19,836 nucleotides of DNA from Clostridia bacterium (GCA_017536285.1 JAFXHP010000116.1:1-19836), one strand, 5' to 3'; counted from the stretch's first letter, positions 1-9,000 are shown. Notes: a model not told the origin generated them from the sequence alone. Made by a program: numbers and translations.

Positions 1-105
1 GATGAATTAAAAGGATATATTGATTATTACAACAACGAAAGAATTTCTATGAAATTAAAAGGAATGAGCCCGGTACAATACCGAACTCATTCACAAGCAA
101 GTTAA
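1..105 (+). CDS. IS3-family transposase (OrfB), C-terminal fragment
   Basis: This is the last 34 codons of an IS3-family OrfB transposase, open at the left window edge and ending at TAA 103-105. The visible tail contains YIDYYNNERI and KLKGMSPVQYR, the conserved end of the rve integrase core in IS3/IS150-type transposases. The catalytic DDE residues lie outside the window, so activity cannot be judged. The element's right terminal repeat follows directly (117-141). The gene runs toward the 3' end of glnN. No other copy of this element is in the window. Confidence 0.88.
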   Translation, partial: DELKGYIDYYNNERISMKLKGMSPVQYRTHSQAS

Positions 106-116
106 TATTAAATTTT

Positions 117-141
117 TGTCTAAACTTTGGGGTTCACTTCA
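117..141. mobile_element. Right terminal inverted repeat of the IS3-family element
   Basis: Read on the minus strand from 141, the sequence starts TGAAGTGAACCCC and ends TAGACA at 117. From memory of IS3-family elements in Firmicutes, ends of the form TGAAGTGCACCCC...GTTAGACA are typical, with TG at the outer tip. It lies 12 bp after the transposase stop, as expected for a right end. The left end and the target duplication are outside the window, so the boundary at 141/142 is inferred. Confidence 0.7.
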
Positions 142-160
142 AACGGCTGAAGCCTTTTTA

Positions 161-2257
161 TCATATTCTGAAAAGCAAATCACAGTATGTGGGATAGGGC
201 CAGATATTTTCCGACACATTTGCCTCAATTTCATCGGCAACACATCTTAATTCTTCCATAGGCAGTACAACTTTTTCTCTGTATGCTGTTGCCTTTTTTG
301 AAATATCTCCATCCATACTTCTTACTTTTTCCACTGCATATTCCAGTAAAGCAACCTTTTCATACAGTTCGTCAGTCAAAGCCGAAAGTTTCTTTACAAG
401 ACCAATTTCCGTTTTGCAGGGTAGCCCCACGATAAGTCTCTTCTTTTCGAGAGCCCCTTCTGAAAGCTTAGCTGTGTATTTCGTAACCGCAGGAAGCACT
501 TCCTTTCTTACCATATCAATCATGGTAAGAGCTTCAATATTTACGGTTTTGCAGTAATTTTCAAGAATAATTTCACATCTAGAAGTAATTTCTCTTTCAG
601 TGTAAATGTTGTGCTTTGTAAAAAGTGCAACATTTTTTTCATCTGTAAAATGAGGAATTGCTTCCGGCGTTGAAGGATAGTTGCTGAGGCCCCTTTTCTT
701 TGCTTCTTCCTTCCACTCTTTAGAATAATTATTGCCGTTAAATATTATTCTTCTGTGTTCTCTATATGTACGGCGGATTATTCTTCTTACCGCTCTTCCG
801 AAATCGTCATCATCGCTATTTTCAAGTTCATCCGCAAACTGCTCCAGTTCCTCTGCCACAATCGTATTGAGTATTGTGTTCGGGCCGGCAATGGAAAAAG
901 ATGAGCCCGGCATTCTGAATTCAAATTTATTACCCGTAAAAGCAAAGGGGCTGGTTCTGTTTCTGTCTGTCGTATCCTTCTGGAAGGTGGGAAGCACATG
1001 AACGCCGACTTCCATATTCATCTTTGCCTCTTCGTCGTATTCGGCATGCTTTTCGATGGATTCAAGTATTCCGAGGAGCTGGTCTCCAAGGAACATGGAA
1101 ACTATGGCAGGCGGTGCTTCCGCCGCTCCGAGACGGTGGTCGTTACCTGCACTTGCAACTGTTATACGAAGCAGATCCTGATATTCGTCAACCGCCTTTA
1201 TTACCGCACTTAAAATAAGTAAAAATCTAAGGTTAGTCTGCGGAAGCTTTCCAGGTTCAAGCAAGTTTATTCCGGTATCTGTGGATATTGACCAGTTATT
1301 ATGCTTACCGCTGCCGTTTACACCTAAGAAAGGCTTTTCGTGAAGAAGGCACACAAGATTATGCTTTGCTGCGGTCTTCTTCATAACCTCCATTGTAATC
1401 TGATTGTGGTCTGTCGCAAGGTTAACATCCGAATAGATGGGTGCAAGCTCGTGCTGAGCGGGTGCAGCCTCATTATGCTCAGTCTTGGCAAGCACGCCAA
1501 GCTTCCAGAGCTCCTCATCAAGCTCCTTCATAAAAGCCGCAACCCTCGGTTTTATGGCACCGAAATAGTGATCATCCATTTCCTGTCCCTTGGGAGGCTT
1601 TGCACCGAGAATTGTACGTCCCGTATACATTAAATCCTTACGCTTTTCGTAAAGGTCTTTATCTATTAGGAAATATTCCTGTTCAGGTCCTACTGTTACC
1701 CTTACATTTTTCGCTTCAGTGTCTCCGAAAAGACGCACTATCCTCATCGCCTGCTTATTTATTTCCTCAACAGAGCGAAGGAGCGGAGTCTTTTTATCAA
1801 GTGCCTCGCCCCCGTAAGAATAAAAGGCTGTGGGGATGCAAAGAGTATTATCCTTTATAAACGCATAAGACGTGGGATCCCACGAGGTATATCCCCTTGC
1901 TTCAAAGGTTGCTCTTATTCCGCCGGAAGGGAAGCTTGATGCATCAGGCTCACCCTTTATAAGCTCTTTCCCCGAAAACTCCATAATGATTTCATCGTGT
2001 CCCTTGGGGGTAATAAAGCTATCGTGCTTTTCCGCCGTTACACCCGTCAGCGGCTGGAACCAATGAGTATAGTGGGTTGCTCCCTTTTCAATCGCCCAGT
2101 CCTTCATGGCACTCGCCACAACGCTGGCAATTTCAAAAGTAAGGGCATCCCCGTCTTCTATAGACTTTTTGAGTTTATTATACGTATCCTCCGGCAGTCT
2201 TTCCTTCATAACTCTGTCATTGAAAACCAGACTTCCGAAAATTTCAGGAATGTTCAT
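161..2257 (-). CDS. glnN: Type III glutamine synthetase (GlnN)
   Basis: Cytoplasmic ATP-dependent ligase making glutamine from glutamate and ammonia. The length of about 698 residues fits the large GSIII class, not the roughly 450-residue GSI. Visible family motifs are GPEQEYFLI near residue 190 (metal-binding Glu residues), HNEAAPAQHELAPI near 261, NGSGKHNNWS near 314 (ammonium/glutamate site) and AGNDHRLGAAEAPPAI near 370. An in-frame TTG lies one codon upstream, but ATG at 2257 sits about 9 nt after AGGAAGG and is preferred. It is the last gene of the tsaE-tsaB-rpiB-nrdR-glnN operon, 23 nt after nrdR. Only a very short inverted repeat separates its stop from the IS end, so its native terminator may have been lost. 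Confidence 0.96.
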   Translation of the reverse strand: MNIPEIFGSLVFNDRVMKERLPEDTYNKLKKSIEDGDALTFEIASVVASAMKDWAIEKGATHYTHWFQPLTGVTAEKHDSFITPKGHDEIIMEFSGKELIKGEPDASSFPSGGIRATFEARGYTSWDPTSYAFIKDNTLCIPTAFYSYGGEALDKKTPLLRSVEEINKQAMRIVRLFGDTEAKNVRVTVGPEQEYFLIDKDLYEKRKDLMYTGRTILGAKPPKGQEMDDHYFGAIKPRVAAFMKELDEELWKLGVLAKTEHNEAAPAQHELAPIYSDVNLATDHNQITMEVMKKTAAKHNLVCLLHEKPFLGVNGSGKHNNWSISTDTGINLLEPGKLPQTNLRFLLILSAVIKAVDEYQDLLRITVASAGNDHRLGAAEAPPAIVSMFLGDQLLGILESIEKHAEYDEEAKMNMEVGVHVLPTFQKDTTDRNRTSPFAFTGNKFEFRMPGSSFSIAGPNTILNTIVAEELEQFADELENSDDDDFGRAVRRIIRRTYREHRRIIFNGNNYSKEWKEEAKKRGLSNYPSTPEAIPHFTDEKNVALFTKHNIYTEREITSRCEIILENYCKTVNIEALTMIDMVRKEVLPAVTKYTAKLSEGALEKKRLIVGLPCKTEIGLVKKLSALTDELYEKVALLEYAVEKVRSMDGDISKKATAYREKVVLPMEELRCVADEIEANVSENIWPYPTYCDLLFRI

Positions 2258-2280
2258 CAAACCAATCCTTCCTATAGGTC

Positions 2281-2751
2281 TTATTCGTTTATACCGGGTT
2301 TGTTGCGTATCAACGCTTCCAGCTCGTCGATAAACGAGCTCACGTCCTGGAATCTTCTGTATACTGACGCAAAGCGTACATAGGCAATGTCATTTATGTC
2401 TTTTAGCTTTTCCATAACCATTTCACCAATCTGTCTTGATGTAATTTCCTTGGTCATGGAATTGTAAATTTCAACCTCAATATCTTCAGCAATTTTCTCT
2501 GCTTCTTTTACCGATACCTCAGTTTTATCGCAGGCACGAAGGATTCCTGTAAGTATTTTCTCGCGGGAGAAAAGCTCTCTCTTTCCGCCATTTTTAACCA
2601 CCATTACAGGAACGTGCTCAACCTTCTCATAGGTAGTAAAACGTCTGTCGCAGGAAAGGCACACTCTTCTTCGCCTTACCGTTGTATTTTCGTCTGTATC
2701 ACGGGTGTCAAGAACTTTTGTTTCTTCATATCCGCAAAAAGGACAAATCAT
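2281..2751 (-). CDS. nrdR: Transcriptional repressor NrdR
   Basis: NrdR senses ATP/dATP and represses ribonucleotide reductase genes by binding NrdR boxes. At 156 residues it has the family's normal size. The N-terminal zinc ribbon is complete (MICPFCG with C3/C6 and CLSCDRRF with C31/C34), with the arginine-rich VRRRRVC stretch between the pairs. The ATP-cone domain follows from about residue 49 to 139. The start has a good site, GGAGGAAG, shortly before ATG 2751. It is the fourth gene of the operon, 19 nt after rpiB. No ribonucleotide reductase gene is in the window, so its targets lie elsewhere. Confidence 0.96.
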   Translation of the reverse strand: MICPFCGYEETKVLDTRDTDENTTVRRRRVCLSCDRRFTTYEKVEHVPVMVVKNGGKRELFSREKILTGILRACDKTEVSVKEAEKIAEDIEVEIYNSMTKEITSRQIGEMVMEKLKDINDIAYVRFASVYRRFQDVSSFIDELEALIRNKPGINE

Positions 2752-2770
2752 TTTTTCTTCCTCCGTTATT

Positions 2771-3205
2771 TTATTTCTCGAAACTTGAAATTATGTCTAT
2801 TCTTCCCTGATGTCTTCCTCCCTGAAATTCTGCCGAAAGCCATGAATCAACAATATCAGCCGCAAGCTCTGTTCCTGTCACTCTGCCGCCAAGTGCAATT
2901 ACATTTGCATTATTATGCTCCTTTGTGAGTCTGGCAGAGAACGAATCACGGACAAGTGCACATCTTATTCCGTCAAACTTGTTTGCCGCAATGGATATGC
3001 CAATTCCGGTTCCGCAGCAAAGAATTCCGCCTTCGGCCTCGCCTGACTGAACCGCTTTTGCTACCTTTTCAGCATAAACAGGATAATCAACGCTGTCTTC
3101 GGAATACGTTCCGAAGTCCTTAACCTCTATTCCTTTTTTTTCAAGATGCTTCTTCAAAAATTCCTTGAGCTGGTATCCGCCGTGGTCACAACCTAATGCT
3201 AACAT
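2771..3205 (-). CDS. rpiB: Ribose-5-phosphate isomerase B
   Basis: Cytosolic enzyme interconverting ribose 5-phosphate and ribulose 5-phosphate in the pentose phosphate pathway. With 144 residues it has the usual RpiB size. Visible landmarks are GCDHGGY at the N-terminus, the substrate/catalytic loop CCGTGIGISIAANK (Cys near 64), and KEHNNANVIALGGR with the active-site His near 97. ATG 3205 is chosen because AAAGGA lies 9 nt upstream and the protein then begins MLALGCDHGG like its homologues; an in-frame TTG at 3214 would only add MIL. It starts 5 nt after the tsaB stop, so coupling is likely. Related RpiB/LacAB isomerases act on allose or galactose phosphates, but the context favours RpiB. 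Confidence 0.93.
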   Translation of the reverse strand: MLALGCDHGGYQLKEFLKKHLEKKGIEVKDFGTYSEDSVDYPVYAEKVAKAVQSGEAEGGILCCGTGIGISIAANKFDGIRCALVRDSFSARLTKEHNNANVIALGGRVTGTELAADIVDSWLSAEFQGGRHQGRIDIISSFEK

Positions 3206-3210
3206 TAAAA

Positions 3211-3900
3211 TCAATCCTTTCCGTTATTTCTTTCGTTATATTCTCTCTCTGCCTGAGAGAGTCTTAAGTAGCAGGGATTTAATTCATCAGGATTTACCCC
3301 TGCTTCATTTTGTGCAAGATAAGTAAGAGTTGATGCCTTTGCCGCACAAAGTTGGGGCGGTGCAAAAAATGCAAGATTGCCGAGTTTTTCGGTGAAAAAC
3401 TCACGGAAGGGTTTTACCCCGTCACCTATGAAAATAACGCTTTCCTTTATTTCTTCTGCCAGTTCCTCAGCAGATATGGCTCTGGGAGCTTTTATTTCCT
3501 TGAGTTTCCCGTCTTCCCATTTATACATTGCATTATATACCTGATTACGCCTTGCATCCATTATCGGACAGATGATTTTATCCGCAAAAGGCAAATTTCC
3601 CGCAAGTGCTTTTAAGGTTGAAATGCCGCATACCTTTTTTCCGCATCCGTAAGCCAGGGTTTTTGCAACCGTAACACCTATCCTAAGTCCCGAAAATGAA
3701 CCGGGGCCCTCTGTCACAGCAAAAAGGTCAATATCTGAAATGGTAAGTCCTGCCTTTTTAATGGCACTTTCTGCCATGGGCAAAAGCGTTACGGAATGTG
3801 TAAGGCCGTTTTGCGAAAATTCTTCTGCCTTAAGTACGCCGTCGGACATAACTGCGGCACTTGCCGCCACAGCCGAGGATTCTATTGCCAGTATATTCAA
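3211..3900 (-). CDS. tsaB: tRNA t6A modification protein TsaB
   Basis: TsaB is the inactive-kinase-fold scaffold that pairs with TsaD and, with TsaE and TsaC, installs N6-threonylcarbamoyladenosine at position 37 of ANN-decoding tRNAs. The 229-residue protein starts MNILAIESSA and carries the family signature EGPGSFSGLRIG at about 64-75. The start is TTG at 3900, overlapping the tsaE stop by 4 nt (TTGA), with GAGGTG about 8 nt upstream. It follows tsaE directly, the common Firmicutes arrangement. The C-terminal third is less conserved, as is usual for TsaB. TsaD is not in the window. Confidence 0.94.
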   Translation of the reverse strand: MNILAIESSAVAASAAVMSDGVLKAEEFSQNGLTHSVTLLPMAESAIKKAGLTISDIDLFAVTEGPGSFSGLRIGVTVAKTLAYGCGKKVCGISTLKALAGNLPFADKIICPIMDARRNQVYNAMYKWEDGKLKEIKAPRAISAEELAEEIKESVIFIGDGVKPFREFFTEKLGNLAFFAPPQLCAAKASTLTYLAQNEAGVNPDELNPCYLRLSQAEREYNERNNGKD

Positions 3901-4313
3901 ACTTCCTTCACCTCAATTATACGGGTATTATCGTCTTCCCCGTAGGTTATATGTATTTCAATCGCATCAGACGGCATCAGGTCAAGAAAGGCGTCGGGCC
4001 ATTCAATAACTCTTACCGTATTATCAGAAAAATACTCCTCAAAGCCAATGTCAAAAAGTTCTTCTTCGCTTTCTATTCTGTATAGGTCAAAATGATATAT
4101 CTTTTTATCTCCCGAATATTCATGAACTAAAGTAAACGTAGGGCTTGATACTCGTGCGGATGCCCCGTATCCCCTTGCAAGGCCTCTTGTAAAAGCAGTT
4201 TTCCCTGCACCTAAATTACCGAAAAGCAAGAATGTAGGATTATTTTCATATTTCTTTGCCAGTTCACAGGCAAAGTTTTCCGTTTCTGTTTCGCTTTTTG
4301 AAATAAAATACAT
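3897..4313 (-). CDS. tsaE: tRNA t6A biosynthesis ATPase TsaE
   Basis: P-loop ATPase that drives the TsaB-TsaD complex in t6A synthesis. The Walker A motif FGNLGAGKTAFTRGL is near residue 31, followed by SSPTFTLVHEY (the conserved Thr/Ser switch region), HFDLYRI and VIEWPD, all typical of TsaE. The length of about 138 residues fits. Three ATGs cluster at 4322, 4319 and 4313; 4313 is chosen because AGG lies 9 nt upstream, while it abuts the first ATG. This is the first gene of the five-gene operon, with a consensus promoter 35 nt upstream. Confidence 0.94.
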   Translation of the reverse strand: MYFISKSETETENFACELAKKYENNPTFLLFGNLGAGKTAFTRGLARGYGASARVSSPTFTLVHEYSGDKKIYHFDLYRIESEEELFDIGFEEYFSDNTVRVIEWPDAFLDLMPSDAIEIHITYGEDDNTRIIEVKEV

Positions 4314-4347
4314 TTTCATCATCCTAAAATTATAGCTAATTTATCAT

Positions 4348-4376
4348 ATTATATCACAAGAAGTAAAGCTTTTCAA
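4348..4376 (-). promoter_or_regulatory. Sigma-A promoter of the tsaE-tsaB-rpiB-nrdR-glnN operon
   Basis: The -35 box TTGAAA (4376-4371), a 17-bp spacer and the -10 box TATAAT (4353-4348) form a near-consensus housekeeping promoter on the minus strand. The predicted start is near 4341, giving a leader of about 25-30 nt before tsaE. No other convincing promoter was seen inside the operon. Confidence 0.82.
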
Positions 4377-4388
4377 TAGAAGATATGA

Positions 4389-4419
4389 AAAAAATCGCCT
4401 GCAGAGCAAGCGATTTTTT
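4389..4419 (-). terminator. Rho-independent terminator after sigF
   Basis: The stem AAAAAATCGCTTGC / GCAGGCGATTTTTT has a 3-nt loop and one G-U pair on the minus strand. It begins 2 nt past the sigF stop and ends in a T-run. The A-run on the other side makes it symmetric, but only the minus orientation has a gene feeding into it. Confidence 0.85.
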
Positions 4420-4421
4420 CA

Positions 4422-5132
4422 CTAATTCATAAATTTTTCAAGCTTTTCCTTTGCTTTTTTTTCAATACGGGATACCTGCACCTGACTTATTCCCATAAAG
4501 TCGGCAATGGTGCTTTGCGTCATACTTCTGAAATAACGCATCAGTATAACACTCCTTTCTTTTTTTGAAAGAGATGAAAGTCCCTCACTTATTGCCATTT
4601 TAAGAAGTGCTTCATCTTCGGGAGAGCCTTTGTCAGACAGCTTATCCAAAAGCATTTCCCCGCTTTCGGAGTCAGTTTCCTCATATATGCTTTTAACTCC
4701 GCTTGATGCTTCAAGAGCCAAAATAAGTCTGTCCTCCTCCACCGAAAGCCGCCTTGAAAGTTCCTTTATTGTAGGACTTTTTTCGTTTTCCGCCTCCATT
4801 TTTGCTTTTTCCGCCATTGCACGAGCCCCCAGTTCTTTAAGTCCCCGACTGACCTTTATGGGGCCGTCATCTCTCAAAAACTTTCTGATTTCTCCCATAA
4901 TAAGCGGAACGGCATAAGTAGAAAAGCGAACATCATAACTGTCGGAAAAACGGTCCACCGCTTTAATAAGCCCCACAGCTCCTATCTGGCATAAATCTTC
5001 AAACTCGTAACCACGCCCCAGAAACCTGGAAGCTATGCTATGTACAAGACCCATGTTATCGCAAATAAGCTTATCCCTGGCCTCCGAATCTCCCTCGCTT
5101 TTAAGCCTTAATAGTCTTTCGTTTTCTGTCAT
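4422..5132 (-). CDS. sigF: RNA polymerase sporulation sigma factor sigma-F
   Basis: Forespore-specific sigma factor that starts the first compartment-specific gene programme after asymmetric division. Region 2 is clear (FEDLCQIGAVGLIKAVDRF near residue 44 and FSTYAVPLIMGEIRKFLRDD near 70), and region 4.2 ends the protein with STIADFMGISQVQVSRIE near 207. At 236 residues it is slightly shorter than the B. subtilis protein (255). Its start overlaps the spoIIAB stop (ATGA), so it is probably translated by coupling; no strong ribosome site is near the ATG. Position directly after SpoIIAA/SpoIIAB homologues separates it from the related sigma-G. Confidence 0.95.
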   Translation of the reverse strand: MTENERLLRLKSEGDSEARDKLICDNMGLVHSIASRFLGRGYEFEDLCQIGAVGLIKAVDRFSDSYDVRFSTYAVPLIMGEIRKFLRDDGPIKVSRGLKELGARAMAEKAKMEAENEKSPTIKELSRRLSVEEDRLILALEASSGVKSIYEETDSESGEMLLDKLSDKGSPEDEALLKMAISEGLSSLSKKERSVILMRYFRSMTQSTIADFMGISQVQVSRIEKKAKEKLEKFMN

Positions 5133-5530
5133 AGCTTTTTAATCATAACCACCTTCGTGCCTTCCATAGGCTTTGAGTAAACCTCCACTGAATCCATGAA
5201 ATTTTCCATTACGGTAAAACCCATTCCGCTTCGTTCGTGTTCCGGCTTTGTGGTAAAAAGCGGCGTTCTCGCCATGGCAATATCCGATATTCCCCTGCCC
5301 TTGTCCTCCACCGTTACCGTAACGATTTTTTCTTTCCAGCCGCATGTCAATGTAACATATCCCGTTACTCCCTCATAGCCGTGAACTATAGCATTTGTCA
5401 CCGCCTCCGATACTGCGGTTTTTATTTCCGCCACGGCGTCAATGGTGGGATCAAGCTGAGAAATAAAAGCAGAAACCGCCATTCTGGCAAACCCCTCGTT
5501 TGCCGATTTACTTAAAAAATCAATTCTCAT
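5129..5530 (-). CDS. spoIIAB: Anti-sigma-F factor / serine kinase SpoIIAB
   Basis: SpoIIAB binds and holds sigma-F inactive, and phosphorylates SpoIIAA using ATP. It is a GHKL-type ATPase: the N-box SEAVTNAIVHGYE (residues 41-53), the G1 box EDKGRGI near 75 and the glycine loop RSGMGFTVM near 100 are all present. ATG 5530 is preferred over an in-frame GTG at 5551 because the protein then begins MRIDFLSKSANEGFARM, matching the N-terminus of B. subtilis SpoIIAB, with GGA 7-8 nt upstream. This gives 133 residues. It starts 4 nt after spoIIAA and overlaps sigF by 4 nt. Confidence 0.95.
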   Translation of the reverse strand: MRIDFLSKSANEGFARMAVSAFISQLDPTIDAVAEIKTAVSEAVTNAIVHGYEGVTGYVTLTCGWKEKIVTVTVEDKGRGISDIAMARTPLFTTKPEHERSGMGFTVMENFMDSVEVYSKPMEGTKVVMIKKL

Positions 5531-5534
5531 AAAA

Positions 5535-5885
5535 TTATCCAATTTCTTCACCTCTTATCTTAAGTATCGCATCCTCCACATTTTGATAAATGGGAATTAT
5601 TCTGTCAACCGACGCCATGCGAAGAATTTTCTCCACACAGGATTTTGCCCCTGCCACCGACGCAGTACCGCCCAGAGCAGTAACATTTTTATACCGTCCG
5701 ATAATTATCCCTATGCCGGAGCTGTCCATAAAGTCCAGCCTTGACAAATCAAAGATAAGATTGTTTGCCCCGTCCATTATCTTTTTATCAAGATTAATCC
5801 TTAAATTTACCGCACTGTGCTGATCCAATTCTCCAGCCAAGTGAACTATCAGTGCACCCTTGGTTTCCGTATAAGTGTCTTTCAA
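5535..5885 (-). CDS. spoIIAA: Anti-anti-sigma factor SpoIIAA
   Basis: STAS-domain protein that releases sigma-F by capturing SpoIIAB when unphosphorylated. The signature DFMDSSGIGIIIGRYK contains the phosphoacceptor Ser55, equivalent to Ser58 of B. subtilis. At 116 residues it is of normal length. The start is TTG at 5885, with AAAGGA about 9 nt upstream. An ATG at 5895 is out of frame by one base across a run of eight T's, and abuts the ribosome site, so it is not used. First gene of the spoIIAA-spoIIAB-sigF operon. Confidence 0.94.
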   Translation of the reverse strand: MKDTYTETKGALIVHLAGELDQHSAVNLRINLDKKIMDGANNLIFDLSRLDFMDSSGIGIIIGRYKNVTALGGTASVAGAKSCVEKILRMASVDRIIPIYQNVEDAILKIRGEEIG

Positions 5886-5919
5886 AAAAAATCATCCTTT
5901 CTTTTGTATTGCACCTACC

Positions 5920-5948
5920 AAATTCTTCCTTATCTTTCTATTCCCTTT
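5920..5948 (-). promoter_or_regulatory. Sigma-H-type promoter of the spoIIA operon
   Basis: On the minus strand AAAGGGAAT (5948-5940), an 11-bp spacer and GAAGAATTT (5928-5920) match the sigma-H pattern RnAGGAwWW-N11-RnnGAATww with one mismatch in the -35 region. spoIIA is sigma-H dependent in B. subtilis, so this fits established biology. Spo0A boxes (TGTCGAA-like) are not unambiguous: CGACAAA around 5955-5961 resembles one on the opposite strand. Confidence 0.6.
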
Positions 5949-5991
5949 GACATGCTTTGTCGAAAAATCAGAACCGTTTTACATAAAAACA

Positions 5992-6028
5992 AAAAAAGAC
6001 GGAAAGCTTTACGCTTTCCGCCTTTTTT
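5992..6028 (-). terminator. Rho-independent terminator after the alpha-mannosidase gene
   Basis: The perfect 8-bp core CGGAAAGC / GCTTTCCG with a 5-nt loop is extended through one G-U pair into A/T runs on both sides. It lies 7 nt past the mannosidase stop and isolates the spoIIA operon from read-through. Confidence 0.88.
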
Positions 6029-6035
6029 CACCAAT

Positions 6036-9000
6036 TTATCTCTTTATTTTCAATGTGACGATTTCAAAGTTTGAAACGGGAACTTTAACGCTTCTTCCGG
6101 ATATTTCAAGCTTTGTTTCTTCGTTTTCCATAAGGTCTGTTATATATACTTCCTTTACGTCAAAACCGAAGGTAATATTAGCCTTTGTTTCCATGTTGTA
6201 AGCATCATAAAGTCTTACGATTAAATCGTCCGAGTCTTCTGCCTTCTTTACGGTTTCAATAATTACATTCTTTTTATCAGAGGAAACGAGGGAATATTCA
6301 TCTCCCATTTCGCCCGCATGAGCCTTCGTTTCAACAAAGAGAAGAGGATTATTAAGCTTATATGCCTCCTCGATTGTTCCGCCCTCACGGAATGAACCTT
6401 CGTGAGGATAGATTGAATAGGTAAACTTATGCTCACCGATGTCTGCCTTGGGATCAGGGAAAGTCGGAGCTTTAAGAAGCGTAAGACCGATATTGCTTCC
6501 CTCTGCGTAGTATCCGTACTTACAGTCGTTAAGTAAGCTTACCCCATAGCCTGCATCGGAAACATCCACCCACTTATGACCCATAACCTCGAATTTTGAA
6601 TAATCCCAGGAGGTATTAGAGTGAGTCGCTCTTTCCACGTGACCGAACTGAATTTCATAGGTTGCCTTGTCTGCCTTTACGTTCATGGGGAAGTAAACTC
6701 TTAAGAGATTGTGGTCCTCATTCCAGGAAACTTCGGTTTCAAAATCAACCCTTGCAACATCATCGTAAAGAACGATTTTCTGTCTGATTTCACTCTTTTC
6801 AAGGGTACGCTTTACGATAAAGCCTGCACTCACTTCGTCACAGAAGGGTTCAATTTCTGCAGGAACGGTGATTTCATACTTCTTGTAAAGAGATTGCTTG
6901 TCAATATTCCACGCATCGTGAATGGGAGATCTGTCCTCATGATAGCAGAACACATTGCCCTTTTCACCGGAACGGAAAATTTCCTTATCCGCTCTCTTAT
7001 CATAAAGACTTTCAATGTTACCGCAATCATCCAGCTTAAGAACGAAGTAGCGGTTTTCCGCAGTTTTGCCGGACACCATAACTTCCGTCTTCTTAGCTTC
7101 GGGAGCTAATGCCTTAAATCCGAATGCGGGAATATTTTTAACGTGGCATTTTTCGCCGTTGTATGTAACAAAGCCGTCCGATTCAAATCCGTTGGGGTTG
7201 TATACAACAAGTCCGTCCTTTGTTTCCATTTTATCAGCTATAGCGGAAAGCTTTGCCTTTTCGATTTCGCTTCCGCAGGATAAAATCTCTTCGTACATCT
7301 TATCCGTATCGTCGTAAACCTCTCTTATGGAGCTTCCGGGAATTACATCGTGGAACTGATTTAAGAGCACTCCCTCCCAGAATTCGTCAATTTTCTCCTT
7401 AGGATAGCTTCCGCCCATAATCATATCAAGAGAAGACAACGCTTCAAGTCTCTGAAGCAGAAATTCGCTTCTTCTGTTGTAGAGCTTGTTCTTCGCCTGA
7501 GTTGTATATGTACCTCTGTGGTTTTCAAGATAAAGCTCACCCACCCACTTAGGAACTTCGGGAAGAGCTTTGGTGCTTTCGATAAAGTTTTCCTTCACCT
7601 TTTCCATAAATTCCGTGGGATTCTGCATTTCGGTTCTGGGAATTCCGGGGATTCCCTTTTCAATTCTTCTGCTCTGCTCCAGCATTTCACGGGTGGGACC
7701 GCCGCCGCCGTCACCGTGCCCGAAGGTAATCATAACCGTGTCATTCAAATCCTTCTGCTGATAACGCTCCCAGGTACCTAAAACCATGGAAGGAGTTACT
7801 CTTCCAACATAGGTGGTGTAAAACTGAGAGGAGCCGTGATCCTGTGCGGTTATGAAATAGGTGAACATTTCGCTGCCGTCAATACCCTTCCACCAGAAGG
7901 TATCAAAGGGCATTTTATTGTCCTCGTTCCAGCTTATTTTTGAAGTCACGAAGCTTGTAACGCCGGCCTTTTTAAGAATCTGAGGCATTGCCGCACTATA
8001 ACCGAATACATCCGGAAGCCAAAGGATCTTATGGTCAACGCCAAATTCATCCTTAAAGAATTTCTTGCCCGTTGTAACCTGGCGTATCATACTTTCGCCG
8101 CCTATTAAGTTACAGTCAGCTTCAACCCACATTGCACCTTCGCTTTCCCAGCGACCTTCTTTAATTGCCTGTTTAACGCACTCGTAGGTATGAGGGTCTT
8201 CTTCCTTAAGATATTTATAAAGCTGAGCCTGGCTTGACATAAACTTGAATTCGGGATACTGATTCATCAGCGAAAGAACGTTTGCAAAGCTTCGCTGTGT
8301 TTTTTCTCTGGTCTGTGCATAGGTCCACTGCCACGCAACGTCGATATGGGTGTGACCGATTAACGCAACCTTTTCGCAAAGGGTATTGTCATTGCCGCAA
8401 GCCTTTCCGTAAAACTCTGTCTCTAAAAATTCGTCTGCTTTTCTTATGCTGTCGTAAAACTCTCCGCTTCCGATATTACGCATATCGATCATGAGACACG
8501 CCTCTTCAAGATATTTCATGATGAGCATACTTCTGTCGCTGCCTTCAGGAAAACACTCTGACGCATCATAAGGCACGCTTAAGTCATAATAGAGTTTTTC
8601 CATTAAAGTGTCAAGATACTGAACTCCCGCATTGAAATCATAAGCCGGGCAATCATTCATGCCTGTATAAAAATAAATATAGGCATCGTATTCCTTGGAA
8701 AACTCCAGATGATATTCGGTGTGGTTAATATCAAGGCCGGACACAAGATGTCCGTCAAGGTATAACATACCCTGGGGATTTAACGCATCCCAGGTGCCGA
8801 TATTTGATGTTCTTACTCTTAAATAAGGCTTGTGATGTGGGTATTTTGCCGCATCCTCCGTCTTAAATTTAAAGTGTACCCATGAATGGTTGTCCTTTCC
8901 TCCGGGAATTTTTCCCGAAAGCGGAACAAAGCGTTCATCTCCGTAAGGAATGTCCGAATTCTTTTTATATTCGCAAGGGAAATATTCAATATCACTGACA

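Noticed and set aside
1..160. Active mobile element or genomic island boundary
   Set aside because: Only the last 34 codons and one end are visible, and the flanking genes are core housekeeping genes.
5531..5551. GTG start at 5551 for spoIIAB
   Set aside because: Its ribosome site would overlap the start codon. The ATG at 5530 gives the N-terminus typical of the family.
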